A DNA stretch of 64,000 bases from Shinella fusca (GTDB taxonomy: Bacteria > Pseudomonadota > Alphaproteobacteria > Rhizobiales > Rhizobiaceae): NCBI RefSeq assembly GCF_014203155.1, contig NZ_JACHIK010000016.1, positions 1-64,000 on the forward strand, in the 5' to 3' direction. Below the pieces are notes generated by a model. It was not told where the DNA came from, ran no database searches, and saw only the letters and a list, made by a program, of their open reading frames with translations. The position numbers and the translations under genes were made by a program. Below are positions 1-8,708 of the stretch, in pieces; position 1 is the stretch's first letter, and every line of letters begins with the position of its first letter.

Positions 1-588
1 ACGAAGCCTGTCATAGCGCTGCCGCAGATGGGTGTGCTCGACGAGGAGTGCGCGCACGGCCCTGTCGAGCTGCTCGATATCCCGGGCGATGGCATCCAGC
101 CGCTCCTGGACGAGGGAGCGCACCAGCGGCTCGTCCTCGGTGTCGAGCAGGCTGGCAAGTCCGCTTCTTTCTGCCACCAGCCTGCGGCGATGGGCCAGGA
201 CGGCGCTGAGCCGCTGGCGGGCGGCATCGGGGCGCCAGGGTGTCAGGTTCTCCTGCGCGACGGCCAGGTAGCGGGCGATCATGGCTGCGTCGATGGCGTC
301 GGTCTTGGCCAGCTGGCCGAGCGCACCCGCCAGCTGGCGCACGCGGGCCGGCGCCACGACATACACCGTCATGCCGGCCGCATGGAGCGGTGCGATCAGC
401 TTGCGCTCATAGCCACCGGAGGCTTCCACCGCGACGGCGCACCGCCCAAGGCCGGCCAGGCGCTGCACGAGGGCGCCGATGCCGTCTTGCGAGGCGGGAC
501 AGGAAAACCGCGTGCCTGCCGGATGGACAAAGACATCGAAGCGGGTCTTGCACACGTCGATGCCGACGAAGGGGAGATCATGTATCAT
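1..588 (-). CDS. IS110-family transposase, 5' part (runs off the window)
   Basis: N-terminal 196 residues of a DEDD (RuvC-like) recombinase of the IS110 family; the C-terminal part with the catalytic serine lies beyond the left edge. The start is the ATG at 588 and translation begins MIHDLPFVGIDVCK. The four acidic residues expected of the family are visible: D11 in GIDVCK, E55 in AVEASGGYE, and D97 and D100 in KTDAIDA. A charged helical stretch follows to the edge (TEDEPLVRSLVQERLD), matching the coiled-coil linker of the family. The protein is intact as far as it can be read, with no frameshift or stop. It points away from phoB, so the element's non-coding end faces the phosphate genes. Family assignment is firm from these motifs; activity cannot be judged without the C-terminus. 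Confidence 0.9.
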   Translation of the reverse strand, partial: MIHDLPFVGIDVCKTRFDVFVHPAGTRFSCPASQDGIGALVQRLAGLGRCAVAVEASGGYERKLIAPLHAAGMTVYVVAPARVRQLAGALGQLAKTDAIDAAMIARYLAVAQENLTPWRPDAARQRLSAVLAHRRRLVAERSGLASLLDTEDEPLVRSLVQERLDAIARDIEQLDRAVRALLVEHTHLRQRYDRLR

Positions 589-712
589 GGCCTTGCTCCC
601 AGGCTTGTGGTGCGGGCGAAAAGCCCGAGCAACCGTTCGGGGTCAAAGGGAGCAGGCAGGGCCTTGCTCGACCGCGGCCTTCAAAGCCAACCCGAGGGAA
701 CGGCCACCTGCC

Positions 713-746
713 TGCATCGGCCGGGATGCGCATCCCGGCCGATGCA
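713..746. repeat. 34-bp perfect palindrome next to the IS110 end
   Basis: The two 17-nt halves are exact reverse complements with no spacer (left arm begins TGCATCGGCCGGGATG). Single-stranded, it would fold into a long GC-rich hairpin. It lies between the transposase start and the phoB terminator, so it could be part of the element's non-coding end, a target-site structure, or an unrelated repetitive palindrome of the chromosome. Confidence 0.7.
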
Positions 747-773
747 AGCAAGTAAACCACATCTCATCCACAC

Positions 774-790
774 AAGCCCGAGGATGACGA
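774..790. repeat. Partial copy of a rhizobial-type intergenic repeat
   Basis: The stretch AAGCCCGAGGATGACGA resembles one half of the CTCGGGTCAAGCCCGAGGAT-type palindromic repeats that are common between genes in Rhizobiales. A second degenerate copy is at 60463-60481. The copy here stops close to the IS110 end, as if the element had inserted into or beside it. Assignment is from recalled repeat consensus and is not verified by search. Confidence 0.3.
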
Positions 791-829
791 CCGAGAGGGA
801 GCAGCGAGCGGAGGAGCCCCTCAAACGCG

Positions 830-853
830 AAACGGGCCCCGCAGGGCCCGTTT
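830..853 (-). terminator. Terminator after phoB
   Basis: A perfect 10-bp stem (830-839 with 844-853, arm GGGCCCGTTT) closes a 4-nt loop about 25 nt downstream of the phoB stop codon. On the minus strand the stem ends in TTT and is followed by CGCGTTTG, so the U-tract is weak. It marks the end of the pst-pho transcript and separates it from the IS110 element. Confidence 0.75.
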
Positions 854-877
854 GCCTCCTTGGGAGGAATAGCGCGC

Positions 878-1561
878 TCAGGCTTCCAGCGAATAGCCGG
901 CGCCGCGGACGGTGCGGATGACGTCCTGCATGCCCGCGAAATTGAGGGCCTTGCGGAGGCGCCCGACATGGACGTCGACGGTGCGCTCGTCGACATAGAT
1001 GTCGTGGCCCCAGACGCCGTCGAGGAGCTGGGAGCGCGAGAAGACGCGGCCGGGGGAGGTCATCAGGAATTCGAGAAGCCGGAATTCCGTCGGGCCGAGG
1101 CGCACCTCGCGGGTGCGGCGATGGACGCGGTGGGTCTCGCGGTCGAGCTCGATGTCGCCGCAACGCAGCACCGTCGAGACGACCTCGGGCTTGGCGCGGC
1201 GCAGCATGGCGCGCACGCGGGCGACGAGCTCGGGCGTCGAGAAGGGCTTGACCACATAGTCGTCCGCGCCGGTGGCAAGGCCCCGTACGCGCTCACTCTC
1301 CTCGCCGCGCGCCGTCAGCATGATGATCGGCAGGCGCTCGGTCTCCGGCCGCTGGCGCAGGCGCCGGCAGAGCTCGATGCCGGAAACGCCCGGCAGCATC
1401 CAGTCGAGGATCAGGAGGTCCGGCATGCGCTCCTGCAGGCGCATCTCGGCCTCGTCGCCGGAAAGGATCGTATCGACCTCGAAGCCCTCGGCTTCGAGGT
1501 TGTAGCGCAGGAGGACGCTCAGCGCCTCCTCGTCTTCCACCACCGCGATTCTCGGCACCAT
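878..1561 (-). CDS. phoB: Phosphate regulon response regulator PhoB
   Basis: OmpR/PhoB-family DNA-binding response regulator of 227 aa, the normal length. The receiver domain (about 1-120) has the acidic cluster EDEE near residue 10, the phospho-acceptor D53 in LILDWMLPG, T83 and K105 in YVVKPFS. The winged-helix domain (about 130-226) contains VDERTVDVHVGRLRKAL and ends TVRGAGYSLEA, as in PhoB. It is phosphorylated by PhoR under phosphate limitation and then binds Pho boxes such as the one before pstS. It is the last gene of the pstSCAB-phoU-phoB run, only 11 nt after the phoU stop codon, so it is probably co-transcribed and autoamplified. A strong hairpin follows its stop. Confidence 0.97.
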   Translation of the reverse strand: MVPRIAVVEDEEALSVLLRYNLEAEGFEVDTILSGDEAEMRLQERMPDLLILDWMLPGVSGIELCRRLRQRPETERLPIIMLTARGEESERVRGLATGADDYVVKPFSTPELVARVRAMLRRAKPEVVSTVLRCGDIELDRETHRVHRRTREVRLGPTEFRLLEFLMTSPGRVFSRSQLLDGVWGHDIYVDERTVDVHVGRLRKALNFAGMQDVIRTVRGAGYSLEA

Positions 1562-1572
1562 GGGCGCGTCCC

Positions 1573-2301
1573 TTACTCGGAGGCTTCGGAAAGGTCGGCG
1601 GCGACCACCGACGTGGAGGTGTCGTCCTTCGGGCGCTCGCCCTCGGGCTGCGAGCCCGTCGCCATGTAGTAGATGGTCTCGGCGATGTTGGTCGCATGGT
1701 CGCCGATGCGCTCGATGTTCTTGGCGCAGAACAGGAGGTGCGTGCAGGGCGTGATGTTGCGCGGATCCTCCATCATGTAGGTGAGCAGCTCGCGGAACAG
1801 CGAGGTGTAGATCGCGTCGATCTCGTCGTCGCGCTCGCGGATCGCCTTCGCCTTGTCGACCGAGCGGGTGGCGTAGACGTCGAGCACTTCCTTGAGCTGC
1901 ATAAGGGCGAGCTCGGCGAGGTGCTCGAGACCGCGGGCGAGCGTGCGCGGCATGCCGGAGCTCTGCACGGCGATGACGCGCTTGGCGGTGTTCTTGCCGA
2001 GGTCGCCGACGCGTTCCAGCTCGGCGGCGATGCGGATGGCGCCCATGATCTCGCGCAGGTCCGCGGCCATCGGCTGGCGTTTGGCGATGGTGACGATCGC
2101 CTTCTCGTTGATCTGCCGCTCGGCATTGTCGAGGATGATATCCTCGGAAATGACCTTCTGGGCCAGCACCGCGTCCGTGGTGACAAGGGCGCGGACGGAA
2201 TCGGCGACCATCTGCTCGGCGGTGCCGCCCATCTCGGAGATACGGCGGGAGAGGTACTTCAGTTCTTCGTCATAGGCGGAGACGATATGGGAGGGGGCCA
2301 T
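1573..2301 (-). CDS. phoU: Phosphate-specific transport system accessory protein PhoU
   Basis: PhoU of 242 aa, made of two three-helix PhoU repeats (about 8-115 and 120-220). The repeated signature is clear: ERVGDLGKNTAKR in the first half and ERIGDHATNIAET in the second, carrying the acidic residues that bind metal clusters in known PhoU structures. It mediates negative signalling from the PstSCAB transporter to PhoR when phosphate is plentiful. It lies between pstB (42 nt upstream) and phoB (11 nt downstream) in the same orientation. The C-terminal tail after residue 222 is acidic and unconserved-looking. No anomalies seen. Confidence 0.97.
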   Translation of the reverse strand: MAPSHIVSAYDEELKYLSRRISEMGGTAEQMVADSVRALVTTDAVLAQKVISEDIILDNAERQINEKAIVTIAKRQPMAADLREIMGAIRIAAELERVGDLGKNTAKRVIAVQSSGMPRTLARGLEHLAELALMQLKEVLDVYATRSVDKAKAIRERDDEIDAIYTSLFRELLTYMMEDPRNITPCTHLLFCAKNIERIGDHATNIAETIYYMATGSQPEGERPKDDTSTSVVAADLSEASE

Positions 2302-2343
2302 GGTTCTGTCCTTGATGCGCGCGGGTTCGGGGGAGCTTGGGCG

Positions 2344-3159
<816 letters not shown>

Positions 3160-3172
3160 CTGACGGGTCCTT

Positions 3173-4501
3173 TTACCAGCGCCGTTCGAAGCGGCGGCGC
3201 AGCAGGATGGCGCCGACGTTCATGAGAATGAGGAAGAGAAGGAGCACGATGATGGCGCCCGACGTGCGCTCCACGAAGGCGCGCTCGGCCTCGTTCGCCC
3301 ACATGTAGATCTGCACCGGAAGGGCCGTCGCCGGATCGAGCGGCGTTGCCGGAACGTCCGCCACGAAGGCCACCATGCCGATGAGCAGGAGCGGCGCCGT
3401 CTCGCCGAGCGCATGGGCGAGGCCGATGATCGTGCCGGTGAGGATGCCGGGCATGGCAAGCGGCAGGACGTGGTGGAACACGGTCTGCATCTTGGAGGCG
3501 CCGAGGCCGAGGGCCGCCGCGCGGATCGACGGCGGCACCGCCTTCAGCGCCGCGCGGGTCGCGATGATGATGGTCGGCAGCGTCATCAGCGTCAGCACCA
3601 GGCCGCCGACGAGGGCCGCCGAGCGCGGGAAGCCGGCGAAGTTGACGAAGACGGCAAGGCCGAGCAGGCCGTAGACGATGGAGGGCACGGCCGCGAGGTT
3701 GTTGATGTTCACCTCGATCAGGTCGGTGAGGCGGTTCTTCGGCGCGAACTCCTCCAGGTAGATCGAGGCGGCGACGCCGATGGGCAGCGAGAGCGCCAGC
3801 ACGATCAGCATCATGTAGAGCGAGCCGACGAGCGCGACGCCGACGCCTGCGGCCTCCGGGCGGCTGGAGGCGCCGTTGACGAAGAGGCCGGTGTTGAAGT
3901 GCTTGGAGAGCGCGCCGCTTTCGGCGAGCTGGTTCATCCAGCCGACCTGCCTGTCGGAGATCTTGCGGTCCTTCTCCGGCACGTCGAGATTGATCTGGCC
4001 CTTGAAGGCGGAATCGAGGTCGCCGGAGGCGAGGAACGTCACGTCGCGCGTCGTGCCGATGATCGACGGATCGGCGACGACGAGGTCGCGCAGCTGGGTG
4101 CGCACGCTGTCCGAGATCAGGCCGTTCACCGCCTTGAGGCCGGCCCGGTCCTTCTCGTCGACGCCGAGCACCTTCGCGAGCGCATTGCGGGCGACGACCG
4201 GGTAGTTGGCCGAGACGAGCTTTTGCGGGTTGGCGGCGCGCTCGTTGTCCTTGTCGATGACCTGTTCGGAGAATGCGACCGGAATGGTGATCATCGACTG
4301 CTGGAAGGCCGTGTAGCCCTTGGAGACCACGGAGAACAGGAGGAGGAACAGGAAGAGGAGGCCGAAGCCGATGGCGGCCATGCCGTAGAAGCGGAAGCGG
4401 CGTTCGGCGGCGTAGCGGCGGCCGAGGCCGATATCGCGGCGCCCGGGCCGGGCGGAGGCGCCGATGGAGCTCATGGAAGACATGGGGGAGACCTGGCTCA
4501 T
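3173..4501 (-). CDS. pstA: Phosphate ABC transporter permease PstA
   Basis: Inner-membrane permease of the phosphate importer, 442 aa. This is the long alphaproteobacterial form, compared with about 300 aa in E. coli. After a first membrane helix (about 38-60) there is a periplasmic insertion of roughly 130 residues, the DUF3333-type extension, and then the six-helix permease core. The coupling region [23 protein letters not shown] is seen in the core. The reading frame is open further upstream, but the start at 4501 (MSQVSPMSS) is chosen because it forms an ATGA overlap with the pstC stop codon, implying coupled translation. pstB follows after 13 nt. Confidence 0.94.
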   Translation of the reverse strand: MSQVSPMSSMSSIGASARPGRRDIGLGRRYAAERRFRFYGMAAIGFGLLFLFLLLFSVVSKGYTAFQQSMITIPVAFSEQVIDKDNERAANPQKLVSANYPVVARNALAKVLGVDEKDRAGLKAVNGLISDSVRTQLRDLVVADPSIIGTTRDVTFLASGDLDSAFKGQINLDVPEKDRKISDRQVGWMNQLAESGALSKHFNTGLFVNGASSRPEAAGVGVALVGSLYMMLIVLALSLPIGVAASIYLEEFAPKNRLTDLIEVNINNLAAVPSIVYGLLGLAVFVNFAGFPRSAALVGGLVLTLMTLPTIIIATRAALKAVPPSIRAAALGLGASKMQTVFHHVLPLAMPGILTGTIIGLAHALGETAPLLLIGMVAFVADVPATPLDPATALPVQIYMWANEAERAFVERTSGAIIVLLLFLILMNVGAILLRRRFERRW

Positions 4502-5991
4502 TCGTACTGCTCCCGGTATTTGCGCACGATGTAGAGGGCGTAGATGTTGAGGCAAAGCGTGATGACGAAGAGCGTGATACCGAGGGCGAAGGCCACCAGT
4601 GTCTGCGGCGAGGTGAATTCGAGGTCGCCCGTCAACTGGTTGACGATCTTCACCGTCACCGTCGTCATCGGCTCGAAGGGGTTGAGCTGCATGCGGGCGG
4701 CGACACCGGCTGCGAGCACGACGATCATGGTCTCGCCGATGGCGCGGGACGCCGTCATCAGGAGGGCACCGACGATGCCCGGCAGGGCGGCCGGCAGGAT
4801 GACGCGCTTGATCGTTTCCGAGCGCGTGGCGCCGAGGCCGAGCGAGCCGTCGCGCAGCGCCCGCGGCACGGCGGTGATGATGTCGTCCGACAGCGAGGAG
4901 ACGTAGGGGATCAGCATGATGCCCATGACGAAGCCGGCCGTCAGCACGCTCTGCGCCTGGATGAAGCTCGCAAAGTTGCCGGTGGCAAGGCCGTTCATCT
5001 GCGCCGAGATATCGCGCAGGAACGGGCCGACCGTGACCATGGCGAAGAAGCCGTAGACGATGGTGGGGATGCCGGCGAGGACCTCGAGGAGCGGCTTTGC
5101 CACCGAGCGGAGCGTGCGCGAGGCGTATTCCGACATGTAGACGGCGGCGAAGAGGCCGACGGGCACGGCGACCAGCATGGCGACGAAGCCGATATAGAGC
5201 GTGCCGGCAAGGAGCGGGACGAGGCCGAACTGGCCGGCGGAAGCGGCGGCGCCCGCCGCCGCGAAGCGCGGGTCCCAGACGGTGCCGAAGAAGAATTCCC
5301 AGGCCGGAACCCGGTTGAAGAAATGGATGGCTTCCGTGAGCATCGAGGCGACGATGCCGATCGTCGTCAGGATGGCGATGGAGGAGGCGGCGAGGAGGCC
5401 GCCGAGCATCACGCCCTCCACCCGGTTTCGCGCCCGGAACTTCGGCGCGATCATCCGGTAGGAGAAGAACGCCCCTGCGAGCGCGACGAGGACGACGAGG
5501 GCCGAGCGGAGGAGACCGCTCGCCACCGTCATGCGGTTGAGCGTGTCGGCGGAGGTCAGCATGTAGGGCGCCGGGTCGGCGGCGAGCGGCACGCCCTTGG
5601 CGGCCAGCACCGTGCGGGCGGCGGAGCCGTCGGCAAACAGCGCCGTTCGCTCTTGCGCCGACAGCAGCGAGAGGCCGCGGGAAATGGCGCCGATCATGTT
5701 GTAGTCGAGGTTCTGCGTCGCCTGCGGCTCGGCCTTGACCTCTTCGGGAAAGCCGTTGCGCACGGTCGAGCCGATATAGATCGGGCTCGCGACGATCCAG
5801 ACCAGCAGCACGAGGACCGCCGGAAGCACGGACCAGACGGCGACGAAGGCGCCGTAGTAGCCCGGCCGGGAATGCAGGCTGGACGCCTTGCCGCCGGCAA
5901 GCGCGCCGGCGCGCCAGCTGCCTGCCAGATATCCCATGACGCCGATGCCGGCGACGACGAGCAGAAGAAGGGACACACTCATTTCGGACAT
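4498..5991 (-). CDS. pstC: Phosphate ABC transporter permease PstC
   Basis: Partner permease of PstA, 497 aa from this start, again much longer than the enterobacterial protein because of an N-terminal extension with extra helices and a periplasmic loop (PstC_N type). The permease core in the last 270 residues has the expected cytoplasmic coupling loop (LGLGATRSETIKRVILP). Start choice: the open frame extends to 6135, but the GGGAG at about 5993-5997 supports either MSEMSV at 5991 (very short spacing) or MSVSLLL at 5982 (10 nt); 5982 may be the real one. The stop overlaps the pstA start by ATGA. It is separated from pstS by 61 nt holding a strong hairpin. Confidence 0.93.
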   Translation of the reverse strand: MSEMSVSLLLLVVAGIGVMGYLAGSWRAGALAGGKASSLHSRPGYYGAFVAVWSVLPAVLVLLVWIVASPIYIGSTVRNGFPEEVKAEPQATQNLDYNMIGAISRGLSLLSAQERTALFADGSAARTVLAAKGVPLAADPAPYMLTSADTLNRMTVASGLLRSALVVLVALAGAFFSYRMIAPKFRARNRVEGVMLGGLLAASSIAILTTIGIVASMLTEAIHFFNRVPAWEFFFGTVWDPRFAAAGAAASAGQFGLVPLLAGTLYIGFVAMLVAVPVGLFAAVYMSEYASRTLRSVAKPLLEVLAGIPTIVYGFFAMVTVGPFLRDISAQMNGLATGNFASFIQAQSVLTAGFVMGIMLIPYVSSLSDDIITAVPRALRDGSLGLGATRSETIKRVILPAALPGIVGALLMTASRAIGETMIVVLAAGVAARMQLNPFEPMTTVTVKIVNQLTGDLEFTSPQTLVAFALGITLFVITLCLNIYALYIVRKYREQYE

Positions 5992-6006
5992 TCTCCCGGC
6001 GAGACC

Positions 6007-6044
6007 GGCCGGCGCGACACCCGTGAAGGATGGCCGCGCCGGCC
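6007..6044 (-). other. Intercistronic hairpin between pstS and pstC
   Basis: A perfect 10-bp stem (6007-6016 with 6035-6044, arm GGCCGGCGCG) encloses an 18-nt loop in the 61-nt gap. No U-tract follows on the minus strand, so it is not a classical terminator. Hairpins at this position after binding-protein genes usually stabilise the upstream message or cause partial termination, giving more binding protein than permease. Confidence 0.6.
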
Positions 6045-6052
6045 AGAGCAGA

Positions 6053-7087
6053 TTACATGATCTTGCCGTCGGTGAAGGCCTTGCGGACCTCCTCGCGCTC
6101 GGCGTCGGGGGCCGGAACGAGGCCGTATTCGGCAAGCGGGGAGTCGGGGCCGATCATGTCGTCGCTGGTGAAGAACTCGACATAGTCCTTCAGGCCGGGG
6201 ATGACGCCGAGATGCGCCTTCTTGACGTAGAAGAACAGCGGGCGGGAAACCGGATATTCGCCCGAGGCGATGGTCTCGACCGAAGGAACGATGCCGCTGA
6301 CGGTGGCGACCTTCAGCTTGTCGGCGTTGTTTTCGTAGAAGGAGAGGCCGAAGACGCCGATGCCGGACTTGTTGGCGGCGATGCGGGCCAGCGTTTCCGT
6401 GTAGTCGCCGTCGATGTCGACGGCCAGGCCATCCTTGCGCACGGCGACGCACTTGGCATGCTGGGCGTCCTTCTCGGCGACGGCGGCCTTGATCACCTCG
6501 GCAGCGCCGGAGGCTTCGCAGCCGGCCGCCAGCACCTTCTCCTCGAAGACTTCGCGCGTGCCGTGCTTCTCACCCGGGATATAGGCGGCGATCTCGGCGT
6601 CCGGCAGGTCCTTGTTGACCTCCGACCACTTCTTGTAGGGGTTGGCGACGAGCTTGCCGTCGACGACGACCTCGGCGGCGAGCGCGAGGTAGAGGTCCTT
6701 CGGCTCCAGCTTCAGGTCGGCATTGCCGGCGTCCGTGGCGAAGACGATGCCGTCATAGCCGATCTTGACTTCCTGGATCTCGGTCACGCCGGCAGCCTTG
6801 CAGGCCTCGACTTCGCTGTCCTTGATCGCGCGCGAGGCGTTGGCGATGTCGATGGTGTCCGGGCCGACGCCCTTGCAGAATTCCTTGAGGCCGCCGCCCG
6901 TGCCGCCGGATTCGACGATCGGCGTCTTGAAGTCCGGATAGGTCTCGCCGAACGTCTCGGCGACGATCTTGGCATAGGGAAGAACGGTGGAGGAGCCGGC
7001 GATCTGGATCTGGTCGCGGGCGACGGCAACGCCTGCGAAGGCGGCGGAAGCGACAAGCGCCGCGGCAGTGAGCTTAAGAGATTTCAT
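6053..7087 (-). CDS. pstS: Phosphate ABC transporter substrate-binding protein PstS
   Basis: Periplasmic phosphate-binding protein, 344 aa, with a Sec signal peptide (about 1-23, ending GVAVA). The mature N-terminus DQIQIAGSSTVLPYA is the classic PstS phosphate-binding segment, followed by ESGGTGGG and, later, GTREVFEE. It delivers phosphate to PstCA-PstB. First gene of the operon, with a Pho box about 100-130 nt upstream and a hairpin after its stop codon, so it is expected to be the most strongly expressed gene of the set under phosphate starvation. No irregularities. Confidence 0.96.
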   Translation of the reverse strand: MKSLKLTAAALVASAAFAGVAVARDQIQIAGSSTVLPYAKIVAETFGETYPDFKTPIVESGGTGGGLKEFCKGVGPDTIDIANASRAIKDSEVEACKAAGVTEIQEVKIGYDGIVFATDAGNADLKLEPKDLYLALAAEVVVDGKLVANPYKKWSEVNKDLPDAEIAAYIPGEKHGTREVFEEKVLAAGCEASGAAEVIKAAVAEKDAQHAKCVAVRKDGLAVDIDGDYTETLARIAANKSGIGVFGLSFYENNADKLKVATVSGIVPSVETIASGEYPVSRPLFFYVKKAHLGVIPGLKDYVEFFTSDDMIGPDSPLAEYGLVPAPDAEREEVRKAFTDGKIM

Positions 7088-7182
7088 CTGGGGTCTCCCG
7101 AAGAGGACGTGTGTTGCAAGCGCTCGTTTCGCGCTCTCTGCCGTTGACCGGCGGCCTCTGTCTAAACCCCGATCGCCATTGC

Positions 7183-7215
7183 TTTTATGTCAGTTCGACG
7201 AAACATTTGTGACAG
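7183..7215 (-). promoter_or_regulatory. Pho box upstream of pstS
   Basis: Read on the minus strand, three 11-bp units follow each other without a gap: CTGTCACAAAT, GTTTCGTCGAA and CTGACATAAAA. Outer units match the CTGTCAT-N4 direct repeat bound by PhoB in rhizobia; the middle one is degenerate. The site lies 96-128 nt before the pstS start, between phoR and pstS, and should make the pst-phoU-phoB transcript inducible by phosphate limitation. Confidence 0.75.
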
Positions 7216-7276
7216 GTCAAGCATCTGGAAATGCTTGCGAATTTCCATCATCACGACGAAAGCCTGATGGTATGTG

Positions 7277-8563
7277 TCAGAATTTGACGGTAAAGACCGT
7301 GCCCTTGCCGAGCTCGGACTTCACCACGAGGCGCGCCTTGTGGCGCGTCAGGATGTGCTTGACGATGGCAAGCCCGAGCCCGGTGCCCTTCCTGGACCGG
7401 CTCGCCTCCACGTTGACGCGGTAGAAGCGCTCGGTGATGCGCGGCACATGTTCCGGCGGAATGCCGGGGCCGTAGTCGGTGACAGAAAGCTCGACGGGCG
7501 CCTCGCCCCCGCCGGTGAGCACGATATCGACACGCTTGCCCTCCTGCCCGTATTTGCAGGCGTTCTCGATGAGGTTCTCGAAGACCTGGACCAGCTCGTC
7601 GCGGTCGCCGTTGACGGTAACCGGGCGGTCCGGCAGGTGCAGCGCCACCTCGACGCCGAGATCGCCGGCGAGCGGCTGGAGGCTGTCGCGCACATGGCCG
7701 AGGAGCGGCACGAGGTCCACCGTCTGGTCCGGCGCAAGGTTGGAGCGCAGTTCGAGGCGCGAGAGCGAGAGCAGGTCGTCGACGAGGCGGCTCATGCGCG
7801 TCGCCTGCTCGTGCATGATGGCGAGGAAGCGTTCTTGGGCCTTCAGGTCGTTCTTCGCCGGGCCCTGCAGCGTCTCGATGAAGCCGCGCAGCGAGGCGAG
7901 CGGCGTGCGCAGCTCGTGGCTGGCATTGGCGACGAAATCCGAGCGCATGCGCTCGATGCGGCGGGCCTGCGAGACGTCGCGGAAGGTGAGCAGCCAGAGC
8001 GGCTCGCCCCTGCGGTCGGCAAGCGGGGCGATGCGCACGACATGGACCGTCTCGGAGGGCAGGCGCTCGGCATGCTCCGTCTCGCGCGGCTGGCCGGAGG
8101 CGATGGCCTCGCGCACCATGTCGAGAATGCCGGGGGCGCGGATGCGGCCGGCAAGGTCGCCATTGCGCGGGATGGGGCCGAAGACGGCTTCCGCCGCGCG
8201 GTTCTGCAAGAGGACGGCCTCGCTTGCGGAAAGAAGCAGCGCGGGGGCGTCGAGCGCGCCGAGAACGGCGGCGATGGCCATGCGCTCCTCCGCAGCCCGG
8301 TCCGGCTCGGCAGGCGCTGCGGCAACGGGCACGGCGGCCCGCTGCTCGGCTTCCGCCGCGCGCCGCTCCACGCGTAGCAGGCCCGCAATGACGAGGAGCA
8401 GCACTGCGAAGGAGGCCCAGCCGAGATGCATGCCGGAAAGCCACATCATGAAGCCGACGAAGACGGCGGAGGCGATGAGCACCCGCTCCCCCCACAGTTG
8501 CGCCGCCAGCCAGCCGAAGACCGTCCGCTGATCCGTCACCGCCGCCCATTCCCTCGCCAGCAT
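7277..8563 (-). CDS. phoR: Phosphate regulon sensor histidine kinase PhoR
   Basis: Membrane histidine kinase of 428 aa. Two hydrophobic helices lie near the N-terminus (about 28-62), followed by a PAS domain (about 95-200), a HisKA domain with H216 in NASHELRTPL, and a catalytic ATPase domain with NLIENACKYG, DYGPGIP and GTGLGLAIV. The architecture (short membrane anchor, PAS, no large periplasmic domain) is that of PhoR. The frame is open to 8776, but the ATG at 8563 has a good ribosome site (GGAGG, 6 nt). It is upstream of pstS by 189 nt in the same direction, probably with its own promoter, and is divergent from ppk2. It phosphorylates PhoB. Confidence 0.95.
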   Translation of the reverse strand: MLAREWAAVTDQRTVFGWLAAQLWGERVLIASAVFVGFMMWLSGMHLGWASFAVLLLVIAGLLRVERRAAEAEQRAAVPVAAAPAEPDRAAEERMAIAAVLGALDAPALLLSASEAVLLQNRAAEAVFGPIPRNGDLAGRIRAPGILDMVREAIASGQPRETEHAERLPSETVHVVRIAPLADRRGEPLWLLTFRDVSQARRIERMRSDFVANASHELRTPLASLRGFIETLQGPAKNDLKAQERFLAIMHEQATRMSRLVDDLLSLSRLELRSNLAPDQTVDLVPLLGHVRDSLQPLAGDLGVEVALHLPDRPVTVNGDRDELVQVFENLIENACKYGQEGKRVDIVLTGGGEAPVELSVTDYGPGIPPEHVPRITERFYRVNVEASRSRKGTGLGLAIVKHILTRHKARLVVKSELGKGTVFTVKF

Positions 8564-8708
8564 CGCACCCTCCGCGCCTCCACCGATTCCCGATGGATAG
8601 CGCGGCTTCGTGACATGTTTTTCACGGCGCGCTTGAATTCGCAATGCGGTTATGGCCACCTGCGGCCATGCGGCGCTCGCCGCCTCTTGGTGTTTCGAGG
8701 AGCAGACG

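Larger units (their letters stand above)
1..760 (-). mobile_element. IS110-family insertion sequence, left part
   Basis: The element consists here of the truncated transposase gene plus a non-coding stretch of roughly 120-170 nt upstream of its start (589 to about 710-760). IS110 elements lack classical terminal inverted repeats and usually make no obvious target duplication, so the exact boundary cannot be placed by eye. It must lie before the phoB terminator at 830-853. In the IS110 subgroup the non-coding end upstream of the transposase encodes the bridge RNA that specifies target and donor. The stretch contains the 10-nt word GGCCTTGCTC twice (589-598 and 660-669) and a large palindrome at 713-746. 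The other end of the element is outside the window. Confidence 0.55.
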
